A DNA stretch of 10,147 nucleotides from Candidatus Woesearchaeota archaeon (GCA_023252315.1 JAJPEB010000035.1:1-10147), one strand, 5' to 3'. Numbered from the stretch's first letter, positions 1 to 7,256 are shown. Numbers and translations are program-made. Notes: a model not told the origin generated them from the letters alone.

Positions 1-2451
1 TTCACCGTCACCGTGCGCGACCAGGAATTGCTGCAGAACGCGACCGTGCTCAGCTTCGTCGTCGCGAACGTGAACGACCCTCCCGTGGTGAACGAGATCA
101 GCGCAAGCGCGTCCAACACGCAGTCGAACGTGAACGCGAGCAACCTCACCGCGTACGCGAACGCGCCGTTCCTCTATGCGGTCAACGCGACGGACCCCGA
201 CACGGTCTACGGCGACACGCTCGCGTACGCGGACAACACCTCGCTCTTCGCGATCGATCCGTCCACGGGCCGCATCAGCTTCATCCCCGCAGCGGGCCAG
301 GTGCAAGTCGACCCGTACCCGATCAACATCACGGTCACGGACAACGCGAGCGCGAGGGCGAGCAGGACGATCCTCCTCACGATCAAGGCGAACTCCCCGC
401 CCTTCTTCAACGCCACGGTTCCCTCCCTCTCGTGCGCGACGAAGGCGCAATGCGCGCTCGACCTCTCCGCGTACGCGTCGGACGCCGACGCGGGCGACGC
501 CGTCTCGCTCTTCGCGGTCTCGTTCGTGGGCGCGAGCCTGGGCTCGCTCGCGTACAACCAGACGTCGGGCAGGATCAACTTCACGGTCGCGAAGGCGGAC
601 GTGGGCAACTACACGGCGAACGTCACGATCACGGACCGCTTCGGGGCATCGAACTCAACGCTGCTCAACGTCACTGTCACGAACACGCCTGAGGCGCCAG
701 CTCTCACGCGCTTCAACTTCTCGGGACAGACGATCGTCGAGACGCATCCCTTCTCGTACGAGCTGCGCGCGGACGACGACGACTTCCTCGTGCCATCTGC
801 CGCGGAGTCGGTGGGCTTCACGACGAACCTGAGCATCGCCTACTCGCTAGACCCGCTCCCGCTCCAGAACACGACCGCGCGCGCCCTCCTCTCGTTCACG
901 CCCTCGCTCGGCCAGGCGCGCAACTACACGGTCGAGATCAACGCGACGGACCGCTTCGGCCTCGTCTCGCGCAAGGTGGTCACGTTCGAGGTCTTCCCGA
1001 AGGCGCCGCCCCCGGACATCACGAACGTCACGCCATGGGGGCCTGGCGCGAACTTCACGATCGACACAGGCTTCGCCCCCGCGTCGCTCTTCCCGGGGCG
1101 CACGACGAGCGTCAACGCGAGCGAGAACAGGAGCGTCACGTTCGCGCTGCGCGTGAACGACACCCGCCCGCTCACGTACGTGTGGAGCGTGAACGGCGCG
1201 CAGAACGCGACGACGCAGAACATCACGCTCCCCTTCGGGTTCTTCTCGTCCGGGCGCTACGTCGTCGCAGTGAACGTATCGAACGACCGCCTCGAGAACG
1301 CGATGTGGGCGTGGGACGTGCAGGTGCAAGACGTCGACCGCGCGCCCAGGCTCGTGAACAGCCTCACGTCCCCGCTCACCGTCAACACGACGTTCCTCTC
1401 GCAGGCGTACTTCACCGGCGGATCGAGCACGACGCGCTTCTACGATCCCGACGACGACACGGACGGGGACGGGCAGCTCGACGGGAACGAGTCGAGCGCG
1501 CTCGCGTTCTCGACGGTGTCCGCCTGCAGCGCAGCCTCGTTCACGATCGCGGGCGCTGACCTTACCGTCTCGCCGCAGGCCATCGGGACGTGCAGCGTCG
1601 TCTTCAACGCGACGGACGCGCACGGGGCGTCGGCCGAGTCGAATCTCGTGGTCGTGAACGTCACGGGCGTGCCAGAGGGGAGCGAGAGCCAGGCCTCTGT
1701 CACGAGCAGCGGAGGGGGCGGCTCGAGCTCCTCGAGCAGCAGCGTCGTCCCGATCATCCTCGAGAGCACGAAGCCCGCAGCCTTCAGCCTCATCGCGCCC
1801 AAGCTCGTCACGGTGTACCGCAACCAGAGCGTCGTGATCCCCGTGGTCGTGAACAACACCTGGACGTCGCCGCTCAAGCTCGTGCGCGTCTGGGCGGAGA
1901 CGAACGCGACGGGCGTCACGGCGCAGCTCGACCAGGACCTCTTCGAGGAGATCCCCGTCAACGCGTCGAAGACGCTCAGCCTCACCGTGTCGAACTACCG
2001 CCTCGGCGAGAACTACGAGATCCTCGTGCGCGCGAACGTGAGCGATCCCGCCTACGGGGACCAGGCGATCATCCTGCTCAACAGCATCGAGCGCGCGAAC
2101 GAGGGCGACGACGACGTGAGCGTGAAGGTGACGTTCGCGAACGACCTGCTCAACGAGCATCCCGAGTGCCAGGAGCTCAACGAGGTGCTCGAGCAGGCCA
2201 AGCGCAGCCTCGCGGACCAGGACGTCACGCAGGCGCAGCGCCTCGTCGACGGCGTCATCAACGGCTGCAAGTACCTCGTGAGCACGCAGCAGAACGTCGA
2301 GCAGCGGCCCTCGCGCATCAGCCCCATCATCTCGCTCGACAGCCTCTCGCTGCGCACCCTCATGTGGAGCGTGCTCGCGTTCATCGTGCTCGTGAGCGTC
2401 GCGCTCATCTCGTACTACCACTACTCGTACAGGCAGGAGGACGATATCTGA
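1..2451 (+). CDS. Cadherin/Ig-like repeat surface protein, membrane anchored (5' partial)
   Basis: The frame is open from base 1, so the real start and any signal peptide lie upstream; the GTG at 13 is internal. The visible 816 residues are a tandem array of cadherin-like or Ig-like beta domains, boundaries approximate: end of one to 28, then 29-129 (starts NDPPVV, holds DPSTGRISFIP), 130-228, 229-333, a PKD-like one 338-445, and 448-555. A TSP3/EF-loop-like acidic motif lies at 486-497. A Gly/Ser linker at 569-581 leads to a further beta domain (about 590-697), a helical hairpin with C723 and C756, a membrane helix (about 787-806) and a short acidic cytosolic tail. I count about 36 N-X-S/T sequons, which suggests heavy N-glycosylation. 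Inferred role: cell-surface adhesion or envelope scaffold. Its stop overlaps the next gene's ATG by one base, so the two are very probably co-expressed. Function is inferred from architecture only. Confidence 0.9.
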   Translation, partial: FTVTVRDQELLQNATVLSFVVANVNDPPVVNEISASASNTQSNVNASNLTAYANAPFLYAVNATDPDTVYGDTLAYADNTSLFAIDPSTGRISFIPAAGQVQVDPYPINITVTDNASARASRTILLTIKANSPPFFNATVPSLSCATKAQCALDLSAYASDADAGDAVSLFAVSFVGASLGSLAYNQTSGRINFTVAKADVGNYTANVTITDRFGASNSTLLNVTVTNTPEAPALTRFNFSGQTIVETHPFSYELRADDDDFLVPSAAESVGFTTNLSIAYSLDPLPLQNTTARALLSFTPSLGQARNYTVEINATDRFGLVSRKVVTFEVFPKAPPPDITNVTPWGPGANFTIDTGFAPASLFPGRTTSVNASENRSVTFALRVNDTRPLTYVWSVNGAQNATTQNITLPFGFFSSGRYVVAVNVSNDRLENAMWAWDVQVQDVDRAPRLVNSLTSPLTVNTTFLSQAYFTGGSSTTRFYDPDDDTDGDGQLDGNESSALAFSTVSACSAASFTIAGADLTVSPQAIGTCSVVFNATDAHGASAESNLVVVNVTGVPEGSESQASVTSSGGGGSSSSSSSVVPIILESTKPAAFSLIAPKLVTVYRNQSVVIPVVVNNTWTSPLKLVRVWAETNATGVTAQLDQDLFEEIPVNASKTLSLTVSNYRLGENYEILVRANVSDPAYGDQAIILLNSIERANEGDDDVSVKVTFANDLLNEHPECQELNEVLEQAKRSLADQDVTQAQRLVDGVINGCKYLVSTQQNVEQRPSRISPIISLDSLSLRTLMWSVLAFIVLVSVALISYYHYSYRQEDDI
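1441..1491 (+). other. Calcium-loop-like motif in the surface protein
   Basis: Residues 481-497 of the partial protein hold DTDGDGQLDGNE, matching the D-x-D-x-D-G-x-x-D-x-x-E spacing of thrombospondin type-3 and EF-hand-like calcium loops (D486, D488, D490, D494, E497). It sits inside an otherwise beta-rich Ig-like domain that also carries a probable disulfide pair, C509 and C531. Calcium binding is inferred from the motif. Confidence 0.6.
2435..2440 (+). promoter_or_regulatory. Shine-Dalgarno sequence for the second surface-protein gene
   Basis: AGGAGG lies inside the last codons of the upstream gene, 10 nt before the ATG at 2451. Together with the TGATG stop/start overlap it points to translational coupling and supports this ATG over any internal start. 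Confidence 0.7.
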
Positions 2452-4682
2452 TGGCAACGCACCTTACGTCGCATCGCACCTCGCGCCTCGCGTGCGTGCC
2501 CATCCTGGCGCTCCTGCTCATCGCGGCGGCGGCGCTCGCGCTCCCGGCGCCTCCCCCGCCCCCCGACCCTGGGACGATCCCGTCGGCGACCCTCTCGCTC
2601 GCCATCCCTGCGCAGGTGCCGCTCGCGTTCACGGCGACGCTCTCGCACACGGCATCCGCGAGCTATACCTGCACCGTGCGCGTCGGTACAGGCCAGGCCG
2701 CGGGGCCGGTCGCGGTCGCGCCGGGCGAGCATGCGAGCGTCGCGCTCAGCGTCGCCGCGGCGGGCCAGTATGTCGCGAACGCGACGTGCGTCTCGTCGCA
2801 GCAGGGTGATCCTGCGCTGGGCGCGAGCGCGCAGTTCACCGCGATCTCCGACGGCCCGCAGCTCGTCGTCTCGGTGCCCGCGCAGTCGGGCAGCGAGTTC
2901 AACGCGACGCTCTGGCACACGGCGAGCGGCACGTACTCGTGCGTGATCGGCATCGACCTCTCGACGCCGCAGGGCGCGCTCTCGAGCCCGTTCCCGCTCG
3001 AGGAGGGGCAGACGCGCGACATCGCGTTCACCGAGGTGCCGATCGGCACGCACGAGATAGCGGGGAACTGCACGGGCGGCGCAGGCACCCTCGTCGCATC
3101 GTCGGACGTCACCGTCGGCTGGCTCGCGTGCGGGAGCGATGCGCAGTGCCCGCAGGGGCAGCTGTGCGCGGGCAACGGGACATGCGTCGCGAGCTCGCAG
3201 GCGGCGGTCGTCTTCCCGACGCAGCCGTCCGTCACGGGCCCGAACGTGAGCATCACGTACTACCACACCGCGCAGGCGCCGCGCTCGTGCACGCTCACTA
3301 TCGACGAGGCGGGATGGGCTCCCGCAGACCCCCGATGGAACGATCCCGCCTCCACCCGCATCGCGAGCCTCTCGCCCTCGACGAGCAGGACCGAGGCGTT
3401 CAGCGGCGTCGGCATCGGCACGCACCTCGTGCACGTGCGCTGCGCCGCGCCCGACGGCACCGACGCCGAGGAGGCGTTCGCGCAGTTCTCGGTCACGAGC
3501 GTGCAGCAGGCGGACAGCGGCGGCGTGCGCGTCACCCTCATCGCTCCGGGCGACCAGGCGCGATCGCCCCTCAACGTGACGTTCGTGCACAACGCGACAG
3601 GCGTGGGCATGTGCAACGCCACGATCGACGGGTCGGTGCGCGAGCTCGGCTACGTCTACCCCTACGTCGCGAGCACGTTCCTCTCCGACGTCTCGCAAGG
3701 GGCGCATACGGTGGGCGTGCTGTGCGCGAGCGCCTCGTGGTCCGCTCGGGCGAGCAGGACTGTCAACGTGAGCGACAGCACGCCCGCGCCGACGCCTGCG
3801 CTCTCGATCCGCGAAGGGGTCGGCATCGCGCAGGGCCAGGGGTTCAGCCTCGTCGGCACGGGCTTCCCCTCGTCGGAGAGCATCGGCGTCACGCTCGCGG
3901 GCGGAGGCGGCGCGCTGAGCAACACGACGGCGAGCGACGCGAGCGGGGGCTTCGTCCTCCCCTATGCGGGCCTCGGCGCGGGAAGCTACGCGATCACCGC
4001 CTGGGACCTGCGCGACGACACCTTGCGCGCGTCCGTCACGTTCTCGGTCACCGCGCCCTACGTCCCTCCCGTGCAGCAGCCCGGGGGGCAGGGAGGTCCG
4101 CTGCAGGCCCCCGTCATCGGGCAGGGCAACCCGCGCGCGGATGCGCCGGGCAGCGAGCAGCAGCAAGGCGTGCAGACGGGAGTGCGGGGCGCGCCCGATG
4201 CGGGGCCGCAGCCGACGCCTCAGGCGCAAGGGAACGGCACGAGCGACGCGCAAGACCCGCAGCAGCCCAGCAGCGGGGGAGGCCATTTCCCGTCCTGGAT
4301 CCTGTGGCTGCTCACGCCGCTGCTCGTCGTCGGGGGCGCCCTCGGATGGCTCGCGCACAACGGGGCGCTCGATTTCACGAGCATGAAGGGGCTCCTCGGC
4401 AGCATCCGCGACCTCAGGGAGGGGGGGATGCCGAGGCTCAAGAAGCAGTTCCAGCAGCCGGGCGTCACGGAAGGCTCCGCGCTGCAGAGTGGCATGGGCA
4501 GGTCGGGCGCGGGCGCATCGCCGAACTCCACGCTGCGCAGCTTCATCGCGAGGGAACGCTCGAAAGGGTTCGACGACCTGACGATCCGCAACGCCCTGCT
4601 GCGCAAGGGCTGGGACAAGGAAGACGTGGACTCGGTGTTCGACGACATCTACGAGACGCAGCGCAGCTCACTGGGCAGGTGA
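2451..4682 (+). CDS. Ig-like repeat membrane protein with cytosolic helical tail
   Basis: 743 residues from an ATG overlapping the previous stop (TGATG) and preceded by AGGAGG; the frame is open further upstream, but only this start gives a signal peptide. Layout: signal peptide (hydrophobic about 14-32), Pro-rich hinge 33-39, four related Ig-like repeats (about 46-131, 136-221, 251-349, 357-440), each with one Cys pair (C74/C113, C164/C207, C280/C331, C388/C425), a small Cys-rich segment between repeats 2 and 3 (C227, C233, C239, C245), a Gly/Ser/Thr-rich beta domain 447-534, a Pro/Gln/Gly-rich stalk about 537-612, a membrane helix about 615-635, a basic juxtamembrane stretch and a helical tail 692-743. 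Roughly eleven sequons lie before the membrane helix. The architecture is that of a single-pass surface receptor or envelope linker. The C-terminus overlaps the convergent downstream gene by 15 bp. No named family is recognised for the whole protein. Confidence 0.92.
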   Translation: MATHLTSHRTSRLACVPILALLLIAAAALALPAPPPPPDPGTIPSATLSLAIPAQVPLAFTATLSHTASASYTCTVRVGTGQAAGPVAVAPGEHASVALSVAAAGQYVANATCVSSQQGDPALGASAQFTAISDGPQLVVSVPAQSGSEFNATLWHTASGTYSCVIGIDLSTPQGALSSPFPLEEGQTRDIAFTEVPIGTHEIAGNCTGGAGTLVASSDVTVGWLACGSDAQCPQGQLCAGNGTCVASSQAAVVFPTQPSVTGPNVSITYYHTAQAPRSCTLTIDEAGWAPADPRWNDPASTRIASLSPSTSRTEAFSGVGIGTHLVHVRCAAPDGTDAEEAFAQFSVTSVQQADSGGVRVTLIAPGDQARSPLNVTFVHNATGVGMCNATIDGSVRELGYVYPYVASTFLSDVSQGAHTVGVLCASASWSARASRTVNVSDSTPAPTPALSIREGVGIAQGQGFSLVGTGFPSSESIGVTLAGGGGALSNTTASDASGGFVLPYAGLGAGSYAITAWDLRDDTLRASVTFSVTAPYVPPVQQPGGQGGPLQAPVIGQGNPRADAPGSEQQQGVQTGVRGAPDAGPQPTPQAQGNGTSDAQDPQQPSSGGGHFPSWILWLLTPLLVVGGALGWLAHNGALDFTSMKGLLGSIRDLREGGMPRLKKQFQQPGVTEGSALQSGMGRSGAGASPNSTLRSFIARERSKGFDDLTIRNALLRKGWDKEDVDSVFDDIYETQRSSLGR
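2586..3770 (+). repeat. Four diverged Cys-paired Ig-like protein repeats
   Basis: Approximate nucleotide spans are 2586-2843, 2856-3113, 3201-3497 and 3519-3770. Each repeat has a strand ending in an H-(T/N)-A element (SHTASASYTC, WHTASGTYSC, YHTAQAPRSC, VHNATGVGMC) and a later strand carrying the second Cys (three of four have a G-(T/A)-H turn: IGTHEIAGNC, IGTHLVHVRC, QGAHTVGVLC; the first has GQYVANATC). The repeats are visible at protein level and are not near-identical in DNA, so duplication is old. Confidence 0.75.
3129..3185 (+). other. Small Cys-rich (EGF/Dickkopf-like) insert
   Basis: Residues 227-245 read CGSDAQCPQGQLCAGNGTC, a C-x5-C-x5-C-x5-C pattern of the kind found in small disulfide-rich extracellular modules. 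It is inserted between the second and third Ig-like repeats. Two disulfides are likely if the protein is exported, which the signal peptide supports. No precise family is assigned. Confidence 0.6.
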
Positions 4683-5399
4683 GGGGCCCGGCGCCACGGG
4701 AGCGGCCGCGCGGTTGAGGAGGTCGCGGTACGTCTGCTCGACGAGCGGATAGTAGCGCTCCTTCTCCTTGTCCGCGAGCAGCCCGTACTCGTGCACCAGC
4801 GCGCGGTATCCTGCCCTCGCGCGCGAGAAATGGCGCTTGTCGAGCGCGGCGTAGCATCTCTCGACGAGCGTGTGGATGCGCACATGCTGCGCGTCCGGGG
4901 TCTCCACGACCGGCAGCTCCGACATGATGATCTCGGGCTCGCTCTCCTCCCTGAAGAGGAACGCGCGCATGCGCGAGAGCAGCGACGAGGACCGCTCGTG
5001 GGTGCGCACGAGCTGCTGCACCGCCTGCGCGAAGTCGTCGAGCATGCGCACGAGGTCCGCGTGCGCGTACGTCACGCTCGAGTACTCGATGGAGTGCAGG
5101 CGGTCGAGCACGCCCGTGAGCTGCTTGCGCGTGTCGTTCGAGATGTAGACGCTCTTGAGCTCCTCCGTGAGCTCGCGTATCGTGAACTCGTACGGCTTGC
5201 CGAGGAACTGCTTGAAGAAGTCCTTCGTGAGCGCGTACACGTCGTGCGGCTCGATCACGCTCTTGCGCTTGAGGAACTCGGCCTTGCGCAGCGTCTCCTT
5301 GCGCAGCTGCGCGAGGCGCCTGCGCCGCTCGGACTCCTGCGCGAGCGCGTCCATGCGCTGCCTGAGCGCGCCGCCTGTCGCAGGGGTCTCACCTCCCAT
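4668..5399 (-). CDS. Cytosolic helical protein of unknown function, divergent from MoxR
   Basis: 243 residues from the ATG at 5399, with a TATA box centred about 25 nt upstream, so the mRNA is probably leaderless. There is no signal peptide or membrane helix. Residues 12-48 are a strongly charged helix, likely coiled coil. Residues 50-135 form a helical domain with the landmarks DFFKQFLGKPYEFT (60-73) and IRELTEELKSVY (74-85). An acidic linker (about 150-170) leads to a second helical domain 172-230 resembling a TPR-like helix pair (HEYGLLADKEKERYY, 203-217). The tail is Ala/Pro rich. I do not recognise a named family. The position beside MoxR and the helical FLG...T.REL pattern vaguely recall cytosolic parts of Bat-operon proteins (BatD tail, DUF4381), but this is weak. 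The 3' end overlaps the convergent surface-protein gene by 15 bp. Confidence 0.85.
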   Translation of the reverse strand: MGGETPATGGALRQRMDALAQESERRRRLAQLRKETLRKAEFLKRKSVIEPHDVYALTKDFFKQFLGKPYEFTIRELTEELKSVYISNDTRKQLTGVLDRLHSIEYSSVTYAHADLVRMLDDFAQAVQQLVRTHERSSSLLSRMRAFLFREESEPEIIMSELPVVETPDAQHVRIHTLVERCYAALDKRHFSRARAGYRALVHEYGLLADKEKERYYPLVEQTYRDLLNRAAAPVAPGPSPAQ

Positions 5400-5420
5400 G
5401 CGTGCCTTGGCGAGAAGAGG

Positions 5421-5429
5421 ATATTTAAG
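5421..5429 (-). promoter_or_regulatory. TATA box for the helical-protein gene
   Basis: On the minus strand this reads CTTAAATAT, preceded by GAACG. Its centre is about 25-26 nt from the ATG at 5399, the usual archaeal TATA-to-initiation distance, so transcription should begin at or beside the start codon. Confidence 0.65.
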
Positions 5430-5502
5430 CGTTCCTCACACCACCTCCCCATCGAGAAATCGCAGCGTCACTGTGTTTCCCCTCTCCAGTCGTCCTACAA
5501 CC

Positions 5503-5511
5503 TATTTAAAT
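5503..5511 (+). promoter_or_regulatory. TATA box for the MoxR gene
   Basis: TATTTAAAT, centred about 26 nt before the GTG at 5534, stands out as AT-rich in a GC-rich background and supports this start codon. A GGGAGG at 5521-5526 could act as a Shine-Dalgarno sequence, but only if transcription starts earlier than the TATA spacing predicts. Confidence 0.7.
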
Positions 5512-5533
5512 TCGCAGGCAGGGAGGCATCGTC

Positions 5534-6556
5534 GTGGCCCAGACGGCGGAGGAGGAGGCGTTCAGGGAGCTTGACGACGAGCGCTTCAAGAAGAAGATCA
5601 TCTTCTTCAAGGAGCAGTTCGATCGCGCGCGCAAGGAGATGCGCCAGCTCGTGGTCGGCCAGGACGCGGTCGTCGACGCGCTGCTGGAAGCGCTCATCGC
5701 GAACGGCCACGTGCTCGTCGAGGGAGTGCCGGGCCTCGGCAAGACCCTGCTCGTGCGCACACTCGCGAAGGTGACCGGCTGCCAGTTCTCGCGCATCCAG
5801 TTCACGCCCGACCTGCTGCCGACCGACATCGTGGGCATCACGACGTACGAGGAGGGCAAGGGCTTCTTCACCGTCAAGGGACCCGTCTTCTCGAACTTCG
5901 TGCTCGCCGACGAGATCAACCGCGCGCCGCCCAAGGTGCAGTCCGCCCTCCTCGAGAGCATGCAGGAGCGCCAGGCGACGATCGGCAAGGAGACGTTCGC
6001 GCTCCCGAGCCCGTTCTTCGTCATGGCGACGCAGAACCCCATCGAGCAGCTCGGCACGTACAAGCTGCCCGAAGCGCAGGTGGACAGGTTCGTCTACAAG
6101 ATCCTCGTGAGCTACCCGACGTTCGACGAGGAGGTCTCGATCCTCAAGCAGAACACGACGACGCGCGAGTTCTCCGACTTCCAGCTCGCGCCCGTGCTCT
6201 CGCAGATGGACCTCATCGACGTGCAGAAGTTCGTCAAGCGCATCTACGCGAGCCCGAAGATCGAGCGCTACATCGTGCGCATCGTGGACGCGACGCGCAA
6301 CCCGGAGAAGTACGGCATCGAGCAGCGCAAGTACCTCGCGTACGGCTCGTCTCCGAGGAGCAGCATCGCGCTCTACATCGCGAGCAAGGCGCACGCGCTC
6401 ATGAAGGGCCGCGGCTACGTGCTCCCCGACGACGTGCGCGACGTCTCGTACAACGCGCTGCGCCACCGCATCGCGCTCAACTTCGAGGGCGAGGCGGAGG
6501 AAGTGAGGCCTGAGGCGATCATCAAGGAGATACTGCAGAAAGTCCCCATCCTCTGA
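5534..6556 (+). CDS. moxR: MoxR-family AAA+ ATPase
   Basis: 340 residues from a GTG start, full length for the family. Seen in the sequence: Walker A GVPGLGKT (64-71), Walker B LADEIN (124-129), sensor 1 ATQNP (165-169), the family-typical LPEAQVDRF (178-186), and a sensor-2-like GSSPRSS in the C-terminal helical lid. The N-terminus carries a charged helix (about 17-38) before the conserved VVGQDAV. MoxR proteins are cytosolic hexameric ATPases that work with VWA proteins as chaperones or cofactor-insertion machines; xoxF/methanol dehydrogenase maturation is the founding case. Here the likely partners are the DUF58 and BatA-like proteins encoded 770 bp downstream, but unusually a minus-strand gene lies between. 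The stop is 5 bp from that convergent gene's stop. The symbol is used at family level; the substrate is unknown. Confidence 0.96.
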   Translation: MAQTAEEEAFRELDDERFKKKIIFFKEQFDRARKEMRQLVVGQDAVVDALLEALIANGHVLVEGVPGLGKTLLVRTLAKVTGCQFSRIQFTPDLLPTDIVGITTYEEGKGFFTVKGPVFSNFVLADEINRAPPKVQSALLESMQERQATIGKETFALPSPFFVMATQNPIEQLGTYKLPEAQVDRFVYKILVSYPTFDEEVSILKQNTTTREFSDFQLAPVLSQMDLIDVQKFVKRIYASPKIERYIVRIVDATRNPEKYGIEQRKYLAYGSSPRSSIALYIASKAHALMKGRGYVLPDDVRDVSYNALRHRIALNFEGEAEEVRPEAIIKEILQKVPIL

Positions 6557-6561
6557 GTGTC

Positions 6562-6984
6562 TTATTCTCGCGCGGTCTTGCGCATGAACGCGACGCCGTC
6601 GCCGTAGAATGGGCGCACCATGCCGATATCGTGCAGGTACGTCGCGCCTTCCCCGAGCTTCGAGAGCACCTGCCCTCTCGCGTAGCGCCCGAAATGCGTC
6701 GGGACCCCGAGGTCTTTTCCGGGATCGGGAGAGGTGAAGAAATACACGGCGACGTCCCCGTTCCTGGGGGTCACGACGAACTCGTAGCCGCGCCCTCGCA
6801 GGAACTCCTCGAACCCGAGCGCGAAGAGCTGCTTCTCCGCGCATTCGCGCTGCGTGCACCAGGGCTCGCCTTCCATGTCGCGGAACACGAGCTGGTGGCA
6901 GAGTAGCGCATCGTCCCTGCCCGTCGCGCGCTGCGCGAACCCGCGCACGCTGCGGGGGTCCTCGTATCTGGGGTCGCACGACAC
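6562..6984 (-). CDS. Unrecognised Cys-containing protein, N-terminus uncertain
   Basis: From the GTG at 6984 this gives 140 residues, the longest version with a canonical start. The same frame stays open to a stop at 7252-7254, and its translation upstream of 6984 looks genuinely coding, including a hydrophobic signal-anchor-like stretch. The true gene therefore probably begins near 7197 (about 211 residues if CTG is used). Landmarks from the GTG version: SCDPRYED near the N-terminus, LLCHQLVF, then EPWCTQREC (CX4C), a conserved-looking FVVTPRNGDVAVYFFTSPDPG and a C-terminal YLHDIGMVRPFYGDG. There are four Cys here and one more upstream, which would suit an exported, disulfide-bonded domain. 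I recognise no family; CX4C is not a thioredoxin motif. It is convergent with MoxR (5 bp gap) and divergent from DUF58. Confidence 0.7.
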   Translation of the reverse strand: MSCDPRYEDPRSVRGFAQRATGRDDALLCHQLVFRDMEGEPWCTQRECAEKQLFALGFEEFLRGRGYEFVVTPRNGDVAVYFFTSPDPGKDLGVPTHFGRYARGQVLSKLGEGATYLHDIGMVRPFYGDGVAFMRKTARE

Positions 6985-7251
6985 CGGCAGGCCGCGCAGG
7001 CGCCTGTACGACTGGTCCCCGTAGCGGCAGGTGAGGTGCTCCTCGAGCGCGCTGCGTCGCGCGGTGGCCTTGAGCGGGAGGAAGTAGGGCGCCTGCGCGT
7101 CGGGGGACGCGCTCTCGGCGCGCTCGAGGCGCGCATACGCGGCGGAGAGCAGGATCGCGCCCGCGAGAGCGGCACGCAGGGGGCGCGAGAGCGGCAGATA
7201 GCGCGTCCGCGCCTTCGAGAAGCCGTAGGGGAGAGTGGCGTGGAGGGATTC
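6985..7251 (-). other. Open upstream extension with signal-anchor-like segment
   Basis: In frame with the gene ending at 6562, this stretch has no stop and no ATG, GTG or TTG. It encodes RPLRAALAGAILLSAAYARL (approximately 7185-7126), typical of a signal peptide or anchor, followed by a plausible exported region with one Cys. A CTG at 7197 would give an N-terminus MPLSRPLRAALAG. A TATA-like box sits at its upstream edge. Either a non-canonical start or an assembly indel would explain this. Confidence 0.55.
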
Positions 7252-7256
7252 TTAAG
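7248..7256 (-). promoter_or_regulatory. TATA-like element for the Cys-containing protein gene
   Basis: On the minus strand this reads CTTAAGAAT within AACGCTTAAGAAT, closely matching the minus-strand promoter at 5421-5433 (AACGCTTAAATAT). Predicted initiation is near 7226, well upstream of the GTG at 6984 and about 30 nt upstream of the CTG at 7197, which favours the longer protein. Confidence 0.5.

Noticed and set aside
1721..1737. Perfect 7-bp inverted repeat GCTCGAG/CTCGAGC with 3-nt spacer
   Set aside because: It lies within the codons of the poly-Ser linker and is explained by mixed AGC/TCG/TCC serine codons; no regulatory context.
847..2457. 536-codon open frame on the minus strand
   Set aside because: It is antisense to the cadherin-like gene and rich in Arg, His, Val and Asp in the manner of a high-GC shadow frame, with no domains or promoter.
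2421..4358. 645-codon minus-strand open frame, and a 592-codon plus-strand frame at 2939-4717
   Set aside because: Both are dominated by Arg, Ala and Gly without hydrophobic cores. The overlapping plus-strand gene has a signal peptide, Cys-paired repeats and a membrane helix.
5521..5526. GGGAGG as Shine-Dalgarno for MoxR
   Set aside because: The TATA spacing predicts initiation at about 5533-5534, downstream of this sequence, so it is probably not in the mRNA.
6844..6870. Thioredoxin-like reading of EPWCTQREC
   Set aside because: The Cys spacing is CX4C, not CXXC, and no thioredoxin-fold landmarks surround it.
5495..6979. 494-codon minus-strand open frame over MoxR
   Set aside because: It is a shadow of the MoxR coding frame, which has intact Walker A, Walker B and sensor motifs.
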